A stretch of 64,000 nucleotides of DNA, from contig NC_134570.1 in the NCBI RefSeq assembly GCF_050947875.1, positions 228,703,265 to 228,767,264 on the forward strand, written 5' to 3'. Made by a program: the position numbers and the translations under genes. Source of the stretch: Dermacentor variabilis. Taxonomy: Eukaryota > Arthropoda > Arachnida > Ixodida > Ixodidae. The notes below the pieces were generated by a model. That model saw only the letters and a list, made by a program, of their open reading frames with translations. It ran no database searches and was not told the DNA's origin. Shown here one piece after another: positions 62,350 to 64,000 of the stretch (position 1 is its first letter; the number at the start of each line of letters is the position of its first letter).

Positions 62350-63726
62350 CTGTCCGACACAGCGGTTACCAAATCGGGCATCAGTGCCCACTGCTTCACC
62401 TATTTTACTGCGCCGGCAGCCAGCGTCCATGCGTAAACAAACTTGAGCCCACTCCGCAATGCCGGAATGCCTAAGGACAAATGCCCACAAAATGCTCTAA
62501 AGAAACCTCCTCCGTAGTGCCTTATAATCTTAATTCAAGGAGCAAAAGGCCCCAGATTTTCTTTTTCGCACCTGCCTTTACTCGCGCGTGCGCAGAAACG
62601 GCTGGCGATTCCTCATATGAACATCTCGTGTGCTTTCGCAAGTGTTGCAGAAGATAGTGCCAGCCTTTTCTCCTTCCCCCACCCCCCCCCCCAGCAAGAA
62701 CGACTTCTCTCGCATGTTGTCCTCCTTCATGGGTTGCAAAATCAAGCGTCTTTCCTTTCTTTAGATCACTATCATCATTATCGTTATGTTGCTCGCCGGC
62801 TCCTTATTCAGTTCAGTTCTGTGAACAGCTTAATCGCTTGCGTTCATTTTTGTTGGTTGTGTCGAAGTCGTTCCCAGCCACATAGTTTCTCAACTTCGCT
62901 CGACTCGCTACCGAAACAGAAGATGTCTGATCTACCCACTGATCATCGGCAATGCACGCCGTTGCCGGTGAAAAGAAAGCGTACGGCTATAGATGGTGGA
63001 AACAAGTGCTTTTAACCAATGAGACAATCGTCGTGAACGTGCTTGCATCAGAAAGCAACGGCGACGACGGCAGCGATGATACAATAGGGCAGGCTGCCAC
63101 AATGTTGTCTTCACAGGAGGCCCGGCATGATGCAGTCCCTCCGGGGCTTCGTTTTTACGAGGAGCCTTTCGCTGCACTACGTGGAGCACTTGGATGCCTT
63201 GGAGAAGGATGTCGGCAAACTTCGCGTAAAGCATGCATGTCTGACAAACATAGGCTTTTCTCTTGCAAGCCAGTGAGAAGTACATGCTGAGATGCTTGTG
63301 ACTATCTGTCCTCAGCATTTTTTCTGGATTTGTCAAACTGACAGGCTGCCGTGGCAGCTTTCACACAATTTTTAATAGGCCCCTTTTGGGGCCACCAAAG
63401 CGATGCCTCGGCGGTGCTCGCATATCGCTTGCCACCCGTGACGCCTCTTTGTAGTTGTTATAGCAGTGCCATTCTTTAACGCCGACAGCCGTGGCTTGTT
63501 ACATGCGATCGAAGGGCCCAGGAAGCAGTTAAACGTGTGAACACAATCAGCAGCAGGGCGGAAGAAGGTAGTGGGGAGGGGCACTGGCCTTCCTGCCATT
63601 ATAGTTTTCTCGCATCAGCTTTGCCATCCCCATATTTTGATTTTTTCATGCAATCCGGTTATAACAATTATCGGTTATAACAAAATTTTCGCGGCACTTG
63701 AATATTGTTATAAGTGGGTGCGACTG

Positions 63727-64000
63727 TGTCCGGTCGCTCATACCAGCAGGACTCGGAGTGATGTGCCAAAATCTTCCCTGCTCAAAATCTGCATTTTTGT
63801 TATGTTCTGACATTTCTTGATGTCACTGATAAATGGCTTGCATTATTTTTCAAGCGAACGACGAGCGGTCACTGTACCAGCCGATGTAAACAAATGCACC
63901 GTTCAGTGCTTTGGACTGCCAGCAGCGTTCTTCCGGGCAAATTCTGCACTGGCGAGCCAGGCATGCCTTGCTTGCTTTTCCCGTTGGTCTACCATATGTG
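63727..64000. other. Right edge, no recognised feature
   Basis: No coding sequence or repeat recognised. Confidence 0.4.

Larger units (their letters stand above)
57657..63726. mobile_element. Tigger/pogo-like element with long inverted arms, hosting Gypsy D
   Basis: The left end CAGTCGAACCCACTTATAAC (57657, TA before it) mirrors CAGTCGCACCCACTTATAAC read leftwards from 63726 (TG after it, where TA is expected). Beyond the ends, long inverted arms match: GATCGCCAGCCGTTTCTGC near 58105 is complemented near 62600, and GCCGGCATTGCGGAGTG near 58255 near 62450. The right part contains a short reading LPVKRKRTAIDGG (about 62960) reminiscent of a pogo-type N-terminus, but no transposase domain. The match is too diverged for a young element. 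Confidence 0.65.

Noticed and set aside
63370..63660. Host coding exon on either strand
   Set aside because: Short frames without domains, lying inside the Tigger-like element arm.

Overview
The window looks like a piece of an arthropod genome, most likely a hard tick. Reasons: two spliced exons of a conserved animal gene, eukaryotic splice sites, tRNA-derived SINEs, and nested non-LTR, LTR, Penelope-like and cut-and-paste DNA elements of types I associate with ixodid genomes. The tick assignment is inference; no marker gene for species is present.

Host gene. Two minus-strand exons (56446-56576 and 41756-41850) encode consecutive parts of an ARF-GAP GIT-family protein: the last ankyrin repeat, then the linker. 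Their phases join exactly. The intron between them is 14,595 bp and mostly transposon. The next exons on either side were not found in this window, so the flanking sequence is intron or gene-flanking DNA.

Layout. 389-6123: full-length I-type LINE (minus) with a perfect 14-bp target duplication. 7023-14038: Tigger/pogo-like remnants enclosing a short-LTR Gypsy element (A, 8333-12714), which carries a MITE inside its right LTR. 14690-16790: Penelope-like element (minus) with a GIY-YIG domain. 17014-17404: nuclease fragment. 18470-24363: DNA transposon with terminal inverted repeats of about 680 bp, its right arm split by a second Tigger-like MITE. 25300-25690: two tRNA-derived SINEs head to head. 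27716-28447: TTAA-flanked MITE. 28480-40307: minus-strand LINE B, its two tandem 5'UTR monomers split by Gypsy element B (34818-40219), with a second Penelope-like element (28640-29964) at its 3' side. 43408-49065: Gypsy element C, whose gag is split by a 1,100-bp solo LTR. 49066-55985: an old minus-strand RTE LINE broken twice, by a plus-strand RTE with a tRNA-like 5' module and by a twin-primed LINE that still has a 632-codon open frame. 57657-63726: Tigger-like inverted-repeat element containing Gypsy element D (58869-61834).

Most notable item. Gypsy element D has lost reverse transcriptase, RNase H and the integrase core. In their place it carries, in frame, about 136 codons that closely resemble the conserved coiled coil of the host histone H2B ubiquitin ligase BRE1 (RNF20/RNF40). 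The frame is open from 60284 to 61510 between LTRs about 96% identical. This is an apparent host-gene capture by an LTR element.

Apart from the two GIT exons I see no confident host gene. The other coding features are transposon-derived, and nearly all carry stops or frameshifts.
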